A DNA stretch of 64,000 nt from Pseudoalteromonas prydzensis (GTDB taxonomy: Bacteria; Pseudomonadota; Gammaproteobacteria; Enterobacterales; Alteromonadaceae), in assembly GCF_001661495.1 (NCBI RefSeq), contig NZ_BDDT01000003.1, positions 372,001-436,000 of the forward strand, given 5' to 3'. Below the pieces are notes generated by a model, which made no database searches, was not told the DNA's origin, and worked only from the letters and a program-made list of their open reading frames with translations. Position 1 is the first letter of the stretch. Every line of letters starts with the position of its first letter. Position numbers and translations under genes: made by a program. Of this stretch, positions 46,750 through 57,645 are shown piece by piece.

Positions 46750-48027
46750 TCATTGGCTAACCGATGCTAGTACATTGAAAAACGTTGGAAATGTTTTATA
46801 TGTACACTTAGGATCGTTAATGGTAATAGGCTTACCGCCCACTGCAACCATGGCAAAACACATGGCGATGCGGTGGTCGTCATAAGTATCAATTGCCACA
46901 TCATTAAACTGTTTTGGTGGTGTTATTTCGATGAAGTCTTCACCTTCAACAACTTCAGCGCCCACTTTACGAAGCTCGGTCGCCATAGCATGTAAACGAT
47001 CCGTTTCTTTTACGCGCCAATTGTAAATATTGCGAATAGCCGTTGGCCCATCGGCGAATAACGCCACAGTTGCAAGTGTCATTGCGGCATCAGGAATGGC
47101 ATTTGCGTCAATATCAACGCCTTTCAATTGGCCTTTACGAACCACTAAGCGCTCGTCATACCAATCAATCTTAGCACCGACCTGCTCCATTACTTTGGCA
47201 AACCCGATATCACCTTGCACTGATTTTGCACCAACGCCTTTTATTTCTATTTCACCGCCGGCAATTGCAGCAGCTGCAACAAAATAGGAGGCCGATGACG
47301 CATCCCCTTCAACCATAATACGCTCAACAGCTTGGTATTGCTGCGCACCTTTCACGGTAAAAGTTTTATAGTCATCGTGTGTGACTACTATGCCAAAGCG
47401 CGCCATAACATCTAGCGTTATATCAATGTAAGGCTTTGAAACTAAAGTGCCTTTAATGGTAATGTTGGTATCACCATTAAATAATGGCGCAGCCATTAAT
47501 AAGGCTGTTAAAAATTGACTCGAAATACTACCGTCAATTTCAACATCGCCGCCGTTTATTTGTCCGCCAACAATTTTCAGTGGCGGATAATCTTTATTTT
47601 TTAAATAACTAACATCACCACCAAGCGCTTGTAAAGCATCCACTAAGTGACCAATTGGGCGCTCTTCCATACGTGGCTCACCAACTAATTCATAGTCACC
47701 TTTAACTGCGGCAAGTACCGCGGTAAGTGGCCGATAAGCCGTGCCGGCATTACCTAAGAATAACGGCTCAGCTGGCGTTAAAAACTGCCCGCCTACCCCT
47801 TGCACTGTGGCAACGGTTTTATCGTCATTTAAACTTACCTGTACGCCTAACTGTTTAAGCGCACCTAACATATGACGAATATCATCGCTATCAAGTAGGT
47901 TTTCAACCACCGTTGTACCTTTAGCAAGGGCTGCTAACAGTAGAATGCGATTGGATAAACTTTTTGAGCCAGGCAGCGTCACACTGCCATTTACTTTACT
48001 AATAGGCTCTAAACGTAACTGTTCCAT
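46750..48027 (-). CDS. aroA: 3-phosphoshikimate 1-carboxyvinyltransferase (EPSP synthase)
   Basis: The 425-residue enzyme catalyses the sixth shikimate step. It has the class I motifs [20 protein letters not shown] (about 18-37), [14 protein letters not shown] (about 91-104), [18 protein letters not shown] and [19 protein letters not shown]. The Gly after LGNAGTA and Pro-to-Tyr pattern suggest a glyphosate-sensitive class I enzyme, apart from a tyrosine where many have Met or Leu. It starts on the last base of the serC stop. Confidence 0.97.
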   Translation of the reverse strand: MEQLRLEPISKVNGSVTLPGSKSLSNRILLLAALAKGTTVVENLLDSDDIRHMLGALKQLGVQVSLNDDKTVATVQGVGGQFLTPAEPLFLGNAGTAYRPLTAVLAAVKGDYELVGEPRMEERPIGHLVDALQALGGDVSYLKNKDYPPLKIVGGQINGGDVEIDGSISSQFLTALLMAAPLFNGDTNITIKGTLVSKPYIDITLDVMARFGIVVTHDDYKTFTVKGAQQYQAVERIMVEGDASSASYFVAAAAIAGGEIEIKGVGAKSVQGDIGFAKVMEQVGAKIDWYDERLVVRKGQLKGVDIDANAIPDAAMTLATVALFADGPTAIRNIYNWRVKETDRLHAMATELRKVGAEVVEGEDFIEITPPKQFNDVAIDTYDDHRIAMCFAMVAVGGKPITINDPKCTYKTFPTFFNVLASVSQ

Positions 48028-49109
48028 TAGCTGTGCTCCTTGGCAAATTGTGCCATAAAGTCAACTAACGCTTGCACGCCAGCAAGTGGCATTGCGTTGT
48101 AAATACTGGCACGCATGCCGCCAACAATGCGGTGGCCTTCAAGGGCCAGTAAACCCGCTTCTTTAGCTTGTGCTAAAAACGCTGCATTTAAGCTTTCATC
48201 GTTTAACCAAAAAGGTACGTTCATGCGTGAACGACAGTGCTTTGCCACTTTATTATTATAAAATGGTGATTCATCAATAAAGCCGTAAAGCAGTTCTGCT
48301 TTAGCAATATTTTGCTGCTCCATGGCTTTTACACCGCCATTTTGCTCAAGCCAGTCAAATACTTCTGCCGCTAAATACCAAGCAAATGTCGGTGGCGTGT
48401 TATACATGCTGCCTTGTTTTACTTCGAGTGCGTAATCGAATATGCCTGGTTTTGCGACCCCTTCACGTTCAAGCAGCGTTTTACGAATGATCACAATGGC
48501 AAGCCCTGATGGGCCAATGTTTTTTTGCGCACCGGCATAAATTAAATCAAACTGATCAACATCAAATTCACGCGATAAAATTGTCGATGACATATCAGCA
48601 ACAATCGGCGCTGTTGGGTGACTTGGTACATCAAATACTTCTATGCCATCAATGGTTTCATTGGGGCAATAATGAATGTATGACGGATCTGCTGGAAATT
48701 GCCACTCGCTAACCGGTTTGATAGAAAATTGCTCACTCGTGTCATTACGTACATCAAGCTCAGTGACCGTGGTGAATTTTACCGCTTCGTCAACTGCACC
48801 TTTAGACCACACACCGTTTTCACAATAAACAGCGGCTTTACCATCAACATGTAAATTCAGTGGCACCGCAGCAAACTGACCACGACCGCCACCGTGCATA
48901 AACAGCACTTCAAATTCATCGCTAATATTCATTAGTCGACGCAGGCTTGCTTCACACTTCGCGGTGAGCGCTAAAAATTCTTTACTACGGTGACTAATTT
49001 CCATCACCGAGACACCTAAATCTTGCCAATCAACAAACTCTTTTTGTGCCTTTTCCATTACAGCTGGCGGCAACATTGCAGGCCCTGCACAAAAATTATA
49101 TTTACTCAT
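48027..49109 (-). CDS. serC: Phosphoserine aminotransferase
   Basis: The 360-residue PLP enzyme makes phosphoserine (and a vitamin B6 precursor). It has the N-terminal [31 protein letters not shown], the PLP-lysine region [20 protein letters not shown] (Lys in AQKNIGP) and C-terminal [18 protein letters not shown]. SerC and aroA are translationally coupled here as in E. coli. Confidence 0.98.
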   Translation of the reverse strand: MSKYNFCAGPAMLPPAVMEKAQKEFVDWQDLGVSVMEISHRSKEFLALTAKCEASLRRLMNISDEFEVLFMHGGGRGQFAAVPLNLHVDGKAAVYCENGVWSKGAVDEAVKFTTVTELDVRNDTSEQFSIKPVSEWQFPADPSYIHYCPNETIDGIEVFDVPSHPTAPIVADMSSTILSREFDVDQFDLIYAGAQKNIGPSGLAIVIIRKTLLEREGVAKPGIFDYALEVKQGSMYNTPPTFAWYLAAEVFDWLEQNGGVKAMEQQNIAKAELLYGFIDESPFYNNKVAKHCRSRMNVPFWLNDESLNAAFLAQAKEAGLLALEGHRIVGGMRASIYNAMPLAGVQALVDFMAQFAKEHS

Positions 49110-49154
49110 TACCTTTCCTCATTCCAGTAATTACTTTGCTTTTTAATTATGTAT

Positions 49155-49179
49155 AAAAAAAAGCGGCCGAAGCCGCTTT
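49155..49179 (-). terminator. Terminator after gyrA
   Basis: AAAGCGGC, loop (CGAA on plus), GCCGCTTT; on the minus strand it is followed by a run of T. Confidence 0.9.
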
Positions 49180-49187
49180 ATATTGGT

Positions 49188-51887
49188 TTATTCAACCGGT
49201 GGATTATCACCAGTTTCATCATTAACCGTTTCGACTACTTCGACGCTTTCGCCTTCGATAATAGCCTCAAGCTCATCGATTTCAATTTCTTCGATACGTT
49301 GTAAACCAACTACTTGCTCTTCGTCAATAGTTCTTATCAAAATAACACCTTGGGTATTACGCCCAACGGTAGAAACTTCTTTAACTCGCGTTCGAACAAG
49401 CGTACCACGATTAGAAATAATCATGATTTCGTCGTTTTCATCAACTTGTACTGCACCAACCACTGCGCCGTTACGTTCTGACACTTTGATTGATACCACA
49501 CCTTGAGTCGCACGGCTCTTCGCTGGGTAGTCTTCAAGCAACGTACGTTTACCGTAACCGTTTTCAGTCACAGTTAAGATAGCACCATCTGTCTTAGGTA
49601 CAATTAACGATACAACTCGTTGACCTTCAGGCATCTTAATACCGCGAACACCGGTTGCAGTACGACCCATTTGACGTACACCTTTGAACTTGATTTCAGG
49701 ATTACCGTTTTCATCAAGTACTGGGTTGCCATTTTCATCTAAAACAGGTGACTCTTCCGCTTCTTTAAAGCGAACAACTTTACCAGCATCAGTGAAGAGC
49801 ATGATTTCGTTGCTACCATCAGTGATATCAACACCAATTAGGCTATCACCGTCATTTAAGTTAACGGCAATAATACCACTAGCACGTTGACGACTATACG
49901 CAGTCAATGGTGTTTTCTTCACGGTACCGAATGCAGTAGCCATAAAGATGTATTTGTTTTCTTCATATTCACGTACTGGCAAGATTGCAGTAATACGTTC
50001 GTCAGCTTCAAGTGGTAACAAGTTAACAATTGGTTTGCCGCGCGCTGCACGACTTGCCAGTGGTAATTGATACACTTTAAGCCAATATAAACGACCAGCC
50101 GTTGAGAAACACAAGATTGTATCGTGCGTATTAGCAACCAATAGACGTTCAATGAAATCTTCATCTTTCATCTTGGTTGCAGATTTACCTTTACCACCAC
50201 GACGCTGTGCTTCGTAATCAGACAATGGCTGATACTTCACATAACCTTCATGAGAAAGCGTTACTACAACGTCTTCTTCTGTGATCAAGTCTTCAAGACT
50301 AATATCATGAGCCGCGGCGTTGATTTCAGTACGACGTTCATCACCGTATTGCTCTTTAATTTCGACTAGCTCGTCGCGGATAACTTCCATTAAACGCTCA
50401 GGATTAGCAAGAATATATAAAAGCTCGGCAATTAAATCTAATAACGTTTGGTATTCGCTTAGAATTTTTTCATGCTCAAGACCGGTTAACTTGTGTAAAC
50501 GTAAGTCAAGGATCGCTTGAGCTTGTTGCTCAGAAATATAATACTGACCATCACGGATACCTAAGTCATCGGCTAACCAGTCAGGACGTGCAACGTTTGC
50601 TTCACCTGCTTTTTCAAGCATGGCTTTCACATTACCTAATTCCCACGGACGACTTGCTAGTGCTACTTTAGCTTCAGCAGGTGTTGGTGAGTTACGAATA
50701 AGCTCGATAATTGGGTCGATGTTAGCAAGTGCAATTGCTAAACCTTCAAGCATGTGTGCGCGGTCACGGGCTTTGCGTAAATCAAATACCGTACGACGGG
50801 TTACCACTTCACGGCGGTGAATAATAAACTCTTCAAGCATTTCTTTTAAGTTGAAACACTTAGGTTGATTATTAATTAACGCAACCATGTTCATACCAAA
50901 CACAGTTTGTAACTGAGTTTGTGCATATAGGTTGTTTAAGATCACTTCGCCTACGTCACCACGTTTGATCTCGATAACGATACGCATACCGTCTTTATCT
51001 GATTCATCACGTAATGCGCTAATACCTTCAATCTTCTTATCTTTAACAAGCTCAGCAATCTTTTCGATTAAGCGGGCTTTATTTACTTGATAAGGGATTT
51101 CGTGAACAATAATCGTCTCACGATGGGTTTTTTCGTCGACTTCAATTTCTGCGCGGGCACGCATGTACACTTTACCACGGCCTGTTAAATAGGCTTGTTC
51201 GATGCCTTTTTTACCGTTGATAATTGCCGCAGTTGGAAAATCAGGGCCCGGAATATAATCCATTAATTCATGAATGGTTAGATCTGGGTTTTGAATAAGT
51301 GCTAAACAACCATTCACAACTTCAGTCAAGTTATGAGGAGGAATGTTGGTTGCCATACCTACCGCAATACCCGAAGAACCGTTCACTAATAAGTTAGGTA
51401 CTTTAGTTGGTAATACGTCAGGAATTTGTTCTGTACCATCGTAGTTAGGCACAAAATCAACCGTCTCTTTCTCAAGATCTGCTAATAGCTCATGAGACAT
51501 TTTCGCCATACGGACTTCGGTATAACGCATTGCTGCTGCAGAGTCACCGTCAACTGAACCGAAGTTACCTTGACCGTCAACTAACATGTAACGTAAAGAG
51601 AAAGGCTGAGCCATACGTACAATGGTGTCGTACACTGCACTATCGCCATGGGGATGGTATTTACCAATTACGTCACCAACCACACGGGCTGATTTTTTGT
51701 AAGGCTTATTCCAATCATTATTAAGCTCGTTCATAGCAAACAAAACGCGGCGGTGAACAGGTTTTAAACCATCACGTACGTCTGGTAGTGCTCGTCCTAC
51801 GATTACGCTCATCGCGTAGTCTAAGTAGGAGTTTTTTAACTCGTCTTCAATATTGACTGGCAGAATTTCGTTGGCGAAATCAGTCAT
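49188..51887 (-). CDS. gyrA: DNA gyrase subunit A
   Basis: The 899-residue protein has the catalytic Tyr in [11 protein letters not shown] and the quinolone region [10 protein letters not shown] with Ser83 and Asp87, that is, the susceptible-type residues. The C-terminal beta-pinwheel begins near residue 530 and includes the GyrA-box-like QRRGGKGK. A small in-frame tandem duplication, VLDENGNP twice, lies in the pinwheel near residue 720. The acidic tail is typical. It is divergent from ubiG, as in E. coli. Confidence 0.98.
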   Translation of the reverse strand: MTDFANEILPVNIEDELKNSYLDYAMSVIVGRALPDVRDGLKPVHRRVLFAMNELNNDWNKPYKKSARVVGDVIGKYHPHGDSAVYDTIVRMAQPFSLRYMLVDGQGNFGSVDGDSAAAMRYTEVRMAKMSHELLADLEKETVDFVPNYDGTEQIPDVLPTKVPNLLVNGSSGIAVGMATNIPPHNLTEVVNGCLALIQNPDLTIHELMDYIPGPDFPTAAIINGKKGIEQAYLTGRGKVYMRARAEIEVDEKTHRETIIVHEIPYQVNKARLIEKIAELVKDKKIEGISALRDESDKDGMRIVIEIKRGDVGEVILNNLYAQTQLQTVFGMNMVALINNQPKCFNLKEMLEEFIIHRREVVTRRTVFDLRKARDRAHMLEGLAIALANIDPIIELIRNSPTPAEAKVALASRPWELGNVKAMLEKAGEANVARPDWLADDLGIRDGQYYISEQQAQAILDLRLHKLTGLEHEKILSEYQTLLDLIAELLYILANPERLMEVIRDELVEIKEQYGDERRTEINAAAHDISLEDLITEEDVVVTLSHEGYVKYQPLSDYEAQRRGGKGKSATKMKDEDFIERLLVANTHDTILCFSTAGRLYWLKVYQLPLASRAARGKPIVNLLPLEADERITAILPVREYEENKYIFMATAFGTVKKTPLTAYSRQRASGIIAVNLNDGDSLIGVDITDGSNEIMLFTDAGKVVRFKEAEESPVLDENGNPVLDENGNPEIKFKGVRQMGRTATGVRGIKMPEGQRVVSLIVPKTDGAILTVTENGYGKRTLLEDYPAKSRATQGVVSIKVSERNGAVVGAVQVDENDEIMIISNRGTLVRTRVKEVSTVGRNTQGVILIRTIDEEQVVGLQRIEEIEIDELEAIIEGESVEVVETVNDETGDNPPVE

Positions 51888-52009
51888 TTGATATCACATT
51901 CCTTCAGTATTTCCCCACAAAGTGCCGCATATGGGCGCTTGCGAGGATATTAGTTATTATTACCAAGTCATGCTACCACAATTAATTTAAATTTACAGGC
52001 GCTAAATCT

Positions 52010-52039
52010 TTGCGATTTATCAATTTCACCCTATATAAT
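52010..52039 (+). promoter_or_regulatory. Probable sigma-70 promoter of ubiG
   Basis: TTGCGA at 52010-52015 and TATAAT at 52034-52039, spacing 18 bp, 28 bp ahead of the ubiG start. Confidence 0.5.
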
Positions 52040-52066
52040 GGCCTCAGATTGACGAGGAAGTTTTTT

Positions 52067-52777
52067 ATGACCGAACATCAGAATGTAGATAGTGCAGAAA
52101 TTGCAAAGTTTGAAGCCATTGCCGAGCGATGGTGGGACCGCGACGGGGAATTTAAACCCCTTCATGAAATTAACCCGTTACGATTAGATTTTATCGCCGA
52201 CAAAGCCAACGGCTTATTTGATAAAGAAACCCTCGATGTAGGCTGTGGTGGTGGCATACTCAGTGAAAGTATGGCGCGAATGGGCGCACACGTTACTGGC
52301 ATCGATATGGGCCAAGAACCATTAACCGTTGCTAAATTGCATAGTTTAGAAACCGGTGTGAAGGTAGAGTACATTAAAGTGCCTGCCGAACAATATGCGC
52401 AAGAGCACCCTGCTCGCTTTGATACTATTACGTGTATGGAAATGTTAGAGCACGTTCCAAATCCTGCTTCTATCATTCATGCAGTGGCGGCATTAGCAAA
52501 ACCAGGCGCAGATGTATTTTTTTCGACACTCAATAAAACCCCTAAAGCCTACTTGTATGCCATTATTGGTGCAGAGAAGTTATTGAAGATGGTGCCTGAA
52601 GGCACACACGACCACAAAAAGTTTATCAAACCAGCGCAACTCATTGCATGGGCAGAGCAAGCAGGATTAAAAGTACGTGCAAGTGCTGGGCTCAGTTATA
52701 ACCCGTTATCAAAGCAGTACAGCTTAAATACCGATGTGAGCGTTAATTATATTCTTCACTTTGAGAAACTTGCGTAA
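52067..52777 (+). CDS. ubiG: Ubiquinone biosynthesis O-methyltransferase UbiG
   Basis: The start ATG 52067, with GAGGAAG upstream, gives [39 protein letters not shown], the usual beginning; the in-frame ATG at 52010 overlaps the promoter. The 236-residue protein has the SAM motif [25 protein letters not shown] and [12 protein letters not shown]. UbiG performs both O-methylations in ubiquinone synthesis. The stop overlaps the next start (TAATG). Confidence 0.97.
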   Translation: MTEHQNVDSAEIAKFEAIAERWWDRDGEFKPLHEINPLRLDFIADKANGLFDKETLDVGCGGGILSESMARMGAHVTGIDMGQEPLTVAKLHSLETGVKVEYIKVPAEQYAQEHPARFDTITCMEMLEHVPNPASIIHAVAALAKPGADVFFSTLNKTPKAYLYAIIGAEKLLKMVPEGTHDHKKFIKPAQLIAWAEQAGLKVRASAGLSYNPLSKQYSLNTDVSVNYILHFEKLA

Positions 52778-53460
52778 TGGCTGGTTTTAACACAGCAACA
52801 CCCATAATCAACTACGACGCTTTTATTTTCGACCTTGATGGCACCTTACTTGATACTGCAGACGATCTTGGTGCTGCGCTAAATAGTGTATTGTCAGCAC
52901 ATGATCAACCTACGGTATGCGCCAATGTTTACCGTCCAGCGGCATCAAATGGCGCTGTAGCACTGCTAGAAGCGGGATTTGGCCAGCAGTGGCCCACCCA
53001 CCCGCAACAAGATGCTTTGCGCCAACAGTTACTCACGGCCTACGCTGATAATATTGCAACTCATAGCCAATGCTTCACGGGTATCGCACAATTATTAATT
53101 GCGCTTGAGCAGCAACAGATCAAATGGGGGATCATGACCAACAAGCCGGAATTTCTGACTACCCCTTTAGTTGCCGCCATCAGTGAGTTAAGTGATGCGC
53201 AAGCCATTGTTTGTGGTGACACCCTCAACGTGGCAAAACCTTCACCGTTACCTTTACTGCATACCGCGCAACTGTTAGATGTCGACCCGAGTCGTTGTTT
53301 GTATGTTGGTGATGCCGAGCGCGACATTATCGCAGCTAAAGCCGCGAACATGCACAGTGCAGCGGCATTGTGGGGATATATCCCCAGTGAAGAGGAAGCG
53401 TTAGGCTGGCAAGCGGATTTTAATTGGCAGTCACCTATTGATGCATTTAACCATATATAG
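52777..53460 (+). CDS. mupP: HAD-family phosphatase, probable MupP (MurNAc-6-phosphate phosphatase)
   Basis: The 227-residue HAD protein has motif I FDLDGTLLDTA (nucleophile D19, D21), motif II MTNKP, motif III K in AKPSPLPLL and motif IV GDAERDIIAAK. It would usually be named phosphoglycolate phosphatase, but in Pseudomonas the gene directly after ubiG encodes MupP, which acts in peptidoglycan recycling on MurNAc-6-phosphate. The gene is coupled to ubiG by TAATG. Assignment as MupP is by gene order; activity as Gph is the alternative. Confidence 0.8.
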   Translation: MAGFNTATPIINYDAFIFDLDGTLLDTADDLGAALNSVLSAHDQPTVCANVYRPAASNGAVALLEAGFGQQWPTHPQQDALRQQLLTAYADNIATHSQCFTGIAQLLIALEQQQIKWGIMTNKPEFLTTPLVAAISELSDAQAIVCGDTLNVAKPSPLPLLHTAQLLDVDPSRCLYVGDAERDIIAAKAANMHSAAALWGYIPSEEEALGWQADFNWQSPIDAFNHI

Positions 53461-53478
53461 TGGCTTGCTAATAATTAA

Positions 53479-53494
53479 ACACTATATATTGTGA
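53479..53494. promoter_or_regulatory. NrdR box 1 upstream of nrdA
   Basis: ACACTATATATTGTGA agrees closely with the NrdR box consensus acaCwAtATaTwGtgt. It lies about 370 bp before the nrdA start. The region 53461-53861 between mupP and nrdA has no gene. Confidence 0.75.
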
Positions 53495-53654
53495 TTGTGT
53501 TATTTTTTGCACATTGTTTGCTGATAAAAAAAGCAGCCTAAATTTATTTTTAAAATGGCTAAATTTAATAGATCATCAGTTGATTTTTATAAATTTCATT
53601 TTAATCAGATGGTCAAAGGTTAATGGCTACTAACACAAACGTGTTATCCCGACG

Positions 53655-53663
53655 TTATCCACA
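53655..53663 (+). promoter_or_regulatory. DnaA box upstream of nrdA
   Basis: TTATCCACA is the perfect DnaA box. E. coli nrdAB is also DnaA controlled, so the match is meaningful. It lies between the two NrdR boxes. Confidence 0.65.
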
Positions 53664-53702
53664 ATGTGGGGCATTTATGCCCCTTGCAAATGATCGCATA
53701 CC

Positions 53703-53716
53703 ACACTATCTTGTGA
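53703..53716. promoter_or_regulatory. NrdR box 2 upstream of nrdA
   Basis: ACACTATCTTGTGA, a shorter and weaker NrdR-type palindrome. NrdR usually binds two boxes about 30 bp apart; here the second clear copy is over 200 bp from the first. Confidence 0.5.
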
Positions 53717-53861
53717 TCCAGAGTTTGATGAACACCAGATGTTGTGGCTAAATGTTATTCAATTAAATTCGCGCTAGAACAGTCTTATGACAATAAAATA
53801 TTTATTTTAAGAAAAATGTGTCACTAAAAAATTTTATATCCCAAGGAATACAGGCAAAACT

Positions 53862-56144
53862 ATGAACCAACAGCTATCTGTAAGCAAACGTGACGGCCGT
53901 AAAGAGTCACTTGATTTAGATAAGATCCATCGCGTTATTGCTTGGGCCGCCGAAGGTCTAAATAATGTGTCTGTCTCACAAGTTGAGCTAAAATCACACA
54001 TTCAGTTCTACGATGGTATTAGAACTGAAGACATCCATGAAACGATTATTAAGGCAGCCGCTGATCAGATCTCAAAAGAGTCACCTGATTACCAATATCT
54101 AGCGGCCCGTTTAGCTGTATTCCATTTACGCAAAAAAGCCTATGGTCAGTTTGAGCCGCCACGTTTATACGACCACATTGTAAAACTGGTTGAAGATAAG
54201 CGCTACGATGCCCACTTACTTGCAGATTACACTGAGCAAGAAATTGATCAACTAGATGAATACCTTGATCATGCACGCGATTTAAACTTCAGCTACGCCG
54301 CCGTTAAGCAGCTTGAAGGCAAATATTTAGTGCAGAACCGTGTTACTGGTAAAATTTATGAAAGTGCACAGTTCTTATATATTCTTGTTGCTGCTAGCTT
54401 ATTCTCTGATTACCCGAAAGAAACGCGTTTAGATTACATTAAGCGCTTTTATGATGCGGTATCAATGTTTAAGATTTCATTGCCTACGCCAATTATGGCG
54501 GGGGTACGTACGCCTACTCGTCAATTCAGTTCATGTGTACTAATTGAGTGTGGTGACAGCCTAGATTCAATCAATGCAACTTCTTCTGCAATTGTTAAAT
54601 ACGTATCGCAACGTGCGGGGATTGGTATTAATGCCGGTCGTATTCGCGCACTAGGTAGCCCTATTCGCAATGGCGAAGCGTACCATACAGGTTGTATTCC
54701 TTTTTATAAACACTTTCAAACAGCCGTTAAAAGCTGTTCGCAAGGTGGTGTACGTGGTGGTGCAGCAACCCTTTTCTACCCACTATGGCATTTAGAAGTA
54801 GAAAATTTATTAGTACTTAAAAACAACCGTGGTGTGGATGATAACCGCGTTCGCCACTTAGATTACGGTGTACAGTTTAATAAGTTAATGTACGCGCGCT
54901 TGATTAAAGATGATTACATCACTTTATTCAGCCCATCAGATGTACCAGGTCTTTATGATGCATTTTTTGAAGACCAGGATGAATTTGATCGTCTTTACGT
55001 GCAATACGAGCAAGATGAGTCAATTCGTAAAAAACGTATTAAAGCCATTGAATTGTTCTCAATGTTTGCACAAGAGCGTGCCAGCACAGGTCGAATTTAT
55101 TTACAAAATGTCGATCACTGTAATACACACAGCCCGTTTATTGCTAAAGTTGCGCCAATTCGCCAATCTAACTTATGTTTAGAAATTGCTTTACCAACTA
55201 AACCGCTTAGTAATGTGAATGACGAAGAAGGCGAAATCGCCCTTTGTACACTATCGGCCTTTAACTTAGGTGCCATTGAGTCACTGGATGAGCTTGAAGA
55301 ATTAGCAGAGCTTGCGGTACGTGCTTTAGATAACTTACTGGATTTCCAAGACTACCCTGTTCCTGCTGCACACAATGCAACTATGGGTCGTCGTACTTTA
55401 GGTATAGGTGTGATCAATTACGCATACTACCTAGCTAAAAACGGTAAGCGTTATTCTGATGGCAGTGCTAATGCATTAACGCATAAGACTTTTGAAGCGA
55501 TTCAGTACTACTTAATGAAAGCATCAAATGAGCTTGCTAAAGAACGTGGTGCCTGCCCTAAATTTAACGAAACCACATACTCACAAGGGATCATGCCTAC
55601 TGATACTTACAAGCGTGATTTAGACAAAATTTGTGATGAGCCAATGCATTTAGATTGGGATACGTTACGTGCCAATATTAAAGAGCATGGCATGCGTAAC
55701 TCAACGTTATCAGCATTGATGCCGTCTGAAACATCGTCGCAAATTTCTAATGCAACCAATGGTATTGAGCCACCACGCGGCCATATCAGTGTTAAAGCCA
55801 GTAAAGATGGTATTTTAAAACAGGTTGTTCCTGAGTATGAGCGTTTAAAAGATAACTATGAATTATTGTGGGATATCCCATCAAATAAAGGTTACATAGA
55901 ACTTGTTGGTATAATGCAAAAGTTTGTTGATCAAACGATCTCTGCAAATACTAACTATGATCCTAATAAGTTTGAAGGTGGTAAAGTACCTATGAAGGTT
56001 TTACTACAAGACTTATTGGGCGCATATAAACTTGGCGTTAAGACCCTTTACTATCACAACACCCGCGATGGTGCGTCTGATGCACAAGATGACACACCTG
56101 AAGTGGAAGATGATGATTGTGCAGGCGGCGCGTGTAAAATCTAA
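53862..56144 (+). CDS. nrdA: Ribonucleotide reductase class Ia, alpha subunit
   Basis: The 760-residue protein starts with the ATP-cone (SVSKRDGRKESLDLDKIHRVIAWAAEGL), which senses ATP/dATP. It has the catalytic-site motifs SSCVLIECGDSLDSI, the NLCLEIALPTKP loop, and the C-terminal redox cysteines in DDDCAGGACKI. It reduces NDPs to dNDPs with NrdB. The promoter region carries NrdR and DnaA boxes. Confidence 0.98.
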   Translation: MNQQLSVSKRDGRKESLDLDKIHRVIAWAAEGLNNVSVSQVELKSHIQFYDGIRTEDIHETIIKAAADQISKESPDYQYLAARLAVFHLRKKAYGQFEPPRLYDHIVKLVEDKRYDAHLLADYTEQEIDQLDEYLDHARDLNFSYAAVKQLEGKYLVQNRVTGKIYESAQFLYILVAASLFSDYPKETRLDYIKRFYDAVSMFKISLPTPIMAGVRTPTRQFSSCVLIECGDSLDSINATSSAIVKYVSQRAGIGINAGRIRALGSPIRNGEAYHTGCIPFYKHFQTAVKSCSQGGVRGGAATLFYPLWHLEVENLLVLKNNRGVDDNRVRHLDYGVQFNKLMYARLIKDDYITLFSPSDVPGLYDAFFEDQDEFDRLYVQYEQDESIRKKRIKAIELFSMFAQERASTGRIYLQNVDHCNTHSPFIAKVAPIRQSNLCLEIALPTKPLSNVNDEEGEIALCTLSAFNLGAIESLDELEELAELAVRALDNLLDFQDYPVPAAHNATMGRRTLGIGVINYAYYLAKNGKRYSDGSANALTHKTFEAIQYYLMKASNELAKERGACPKFNETTYSQGIMPTDTYKRDLDKICDEPMHLDWDTLRANIKEHGMRNSTLSALMPSETSSQISNATNGIEPPRGHISVKASKDGILKQVVPEYERLKDNYELLWDIPSNKGYIELVGIMQKFVDQTISANTNYDPNKFEGGKVPMKVLLQDLLGAYKLGVKTLYYHNTRDGASDAQDDTPEVEDDDCAGGACKI

Positions 56145-56165
56145 TCGATAATAAATATAAATTGC

Positions 56166-56186
56166 AAGCGGGCCTTAAGCCCGCTT
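56166..56186 (+). terminator. Intergenic hairpin between nrdA and nrdB
   Basis: An 8-bp perfect stem AAGCGGGC/GCCCGCTT with loop CTTAA, no T-run directly after. It may lower expression of nrdB relative to nrdA or protect the mRNA end. Confidence 0.55.
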
Positions 56187-56213
56187 TGTCCTGTTCGTTT
56201 TTTGAGTGATCTT

Positions 56214-57344
56214 ATGTCTTATACTACTTTTAGCCGAAACCATAACAACCAATTACAAGAACCGATGTTTTTCGGCCAAACCGTTAACGTATCGCGTTAT
56301 GATCAACAGAAGTACCCTATTTTTGAAAAGTTAATTGAAAAGCAATTGTCGTTCTTTTGGCGCCCTGAAGAAGTTGATGTAAGCAAAGACCGCTTAGACT
56401 TCCAAGCGTTGCCAGATCACGAAAAGCATATCTTTTTAAGTAACTTAAAATATCAAACATTACTTGATAGTGTGCAAGGACGTTCACCGAATGTGGCATT
56501 ATTGCCAATCGTATCAATTCCTGAGCTTGAAACTTGGATTGAGACCTGGGCGTTTAGTGAAACGATTCATAGTCGCTCGTACACGCATATCATTCGTAAT
56601 GTAACGCAATCACCTGAACTTATTTTTGATGATATCGTGAGTAACGACAAGATCAGCGAACGTGCTGATGCCGTCACTAAATATTACGATGAATTAATCA
56701 ATAAAGTTGCCGTGTATAACTTGTACGGTGAAGGCAAGCATACTCTTAACGGTGAAACGGTTCATATCAGCTTATTTGAACTTAAAAAGCTGTTATACCT
56801 TGCCATGATGTCAGTCAACATTCTTGAAGCCATCCGCTTTTATGTTAGCTTCGCCTGTTCATTTGCATTTGCAGAGCGTGAATTAATGGAAGGCAACGCA
56901 AAAATCATCAAGCTGATCGCCCGTGATGAAGCCCTTCACCTATCAGGCACACAGCACATTCTCAACATTATGCAAGATGGTAAAGACGATCCAGAAATGG
57001 CGATCGTTGCGGCGCAATGTCGTGAAGAAGCAATCAAAATGTTTGTCGATGCCGCTGAGCAAGAAAAAGAATGGGCTGAATACTTGTTTAAAGATGGTTC
57101 AATGATTGGCTTAAACAAAGATATTTTGTGTCAATACGTTGAGTACATTACTAATGCACGTATGAGTGCGGTAGGCTTACCAACGCAATTCAAAACCAGC
57201 AGTAACCCTATTCCATGGATCAACTCATGGTTAGTATCTGACAATGTACAAGTTGCGCCTCAAGAAGCTGAGATCAGCTCTTACCTTGTTGGTCAAATTG
57301 ATTCGCAAGTTGATGCTGCTGACTTTGGTGACTTTGATCTCTAA
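56214..57344 (+). CDS. nrdB: Ribonucleotide reductase class Ia, beta subunit
   Basis: The start at ATG 56214 gives [22 protein letters not shown], as in E. coli NrdB; the frame from TTG 56202 adds four residues. The 376-residue protein has the diiron ligands and the radical tyrosine in [15 protein letters not shown] (about 112-126), the second ligand set in [19 protein letters not shown] and [15 protein letters not shown]. The C-terminal tail binds NrdA. It is coupled to yfaE (TAATG). Confidence 0.98.
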   Translation: MSYTTFSRNHNNQLQEPMFFGQTVNVSRYDQQKYPIFEKLIEKQLSFFWRPEEVDVSKDRLDFQALPDHEKHIFLSNLKYQTLLDSVQGRSPNVALLPIVSIPELETWIETWAFSETIHSRSYTHIIRNVTQSPELIFDDIVSNDKISERADAVTKYYDELINKVAVYNLYGEGKHTLNGETVHISLFELKKLLYLAMMSVNILEAIRFYVSFACSFAFAERELMEGNAKIIKLIARDEALHLSGTQHILNIMQDGKDDPEMAIVAAQCREEAIKMFVDAAEQEKEWAEYLFKDGSMIGLNKDILCQYVEYITNARMSAVGLPTQFKTSSNPIPWINSWLVSDNVQVAPQEAEISSYLVGQIDSQVDAADFGDFDL

Positions 57345-57616
57345 TGAGCACCAACAAGACTGCAAAGGTTCACTTTGCAGATAACAGCCAGTGTGTGGAA
57401 TTTAACACTGGCTGCCATTCCCTCTTAGACTGCCTTGAACAACAGCAATATGATATCCCTTTTCAATGCCGAGAAGGCTACTGTGGTGCGTGCCGTGCAA
57501 CACTTAGCGAAGGGAAAGTGATTTATAATGAAGAGCCGCTTGCATTTGTGCGTGATGGAGAAGTGCTACTGTGCTGCTGCAAACCCGATGGCGATATTAC
57601 ACTGAGCTTTAAATAA
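57344..57616 (+). CDS. yfaE: 2Fe-2S ferredoxin YfaE, radical-maintenance partner of NrdB
   Basis: The 90-residue ferredoxin has the plant-type cluster ligands C-x4-C-x2-C (CREGYCGACR, about 47-56) and a last Cys in LLCCCKPDGD. YfaE restores the diiron-tyrosyl radical of NrdB. It overlaps the nrdB stop by one base, as in many gamma-proteobacteria. Confidence 0.94.
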   Translation: MSTNKTAKVHFADNSQCVEFNTGCHSLLDCLEQQQYDIPFQCREGYCGACRATLSEGKVIYNEEPLAFVRDGEVLLCCCKPDGDITLSFK

Positions 57617-57645
57617 ACCCACTAGAATATTTAAATCGATTGCTA

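Noticed and set aside
49700-49750. Assembly artefact in gyrA
   Set aside because: The duplication is in frame, the flanks are normal and the two copies differ in the next residue, so a genuine duplication is more likely.
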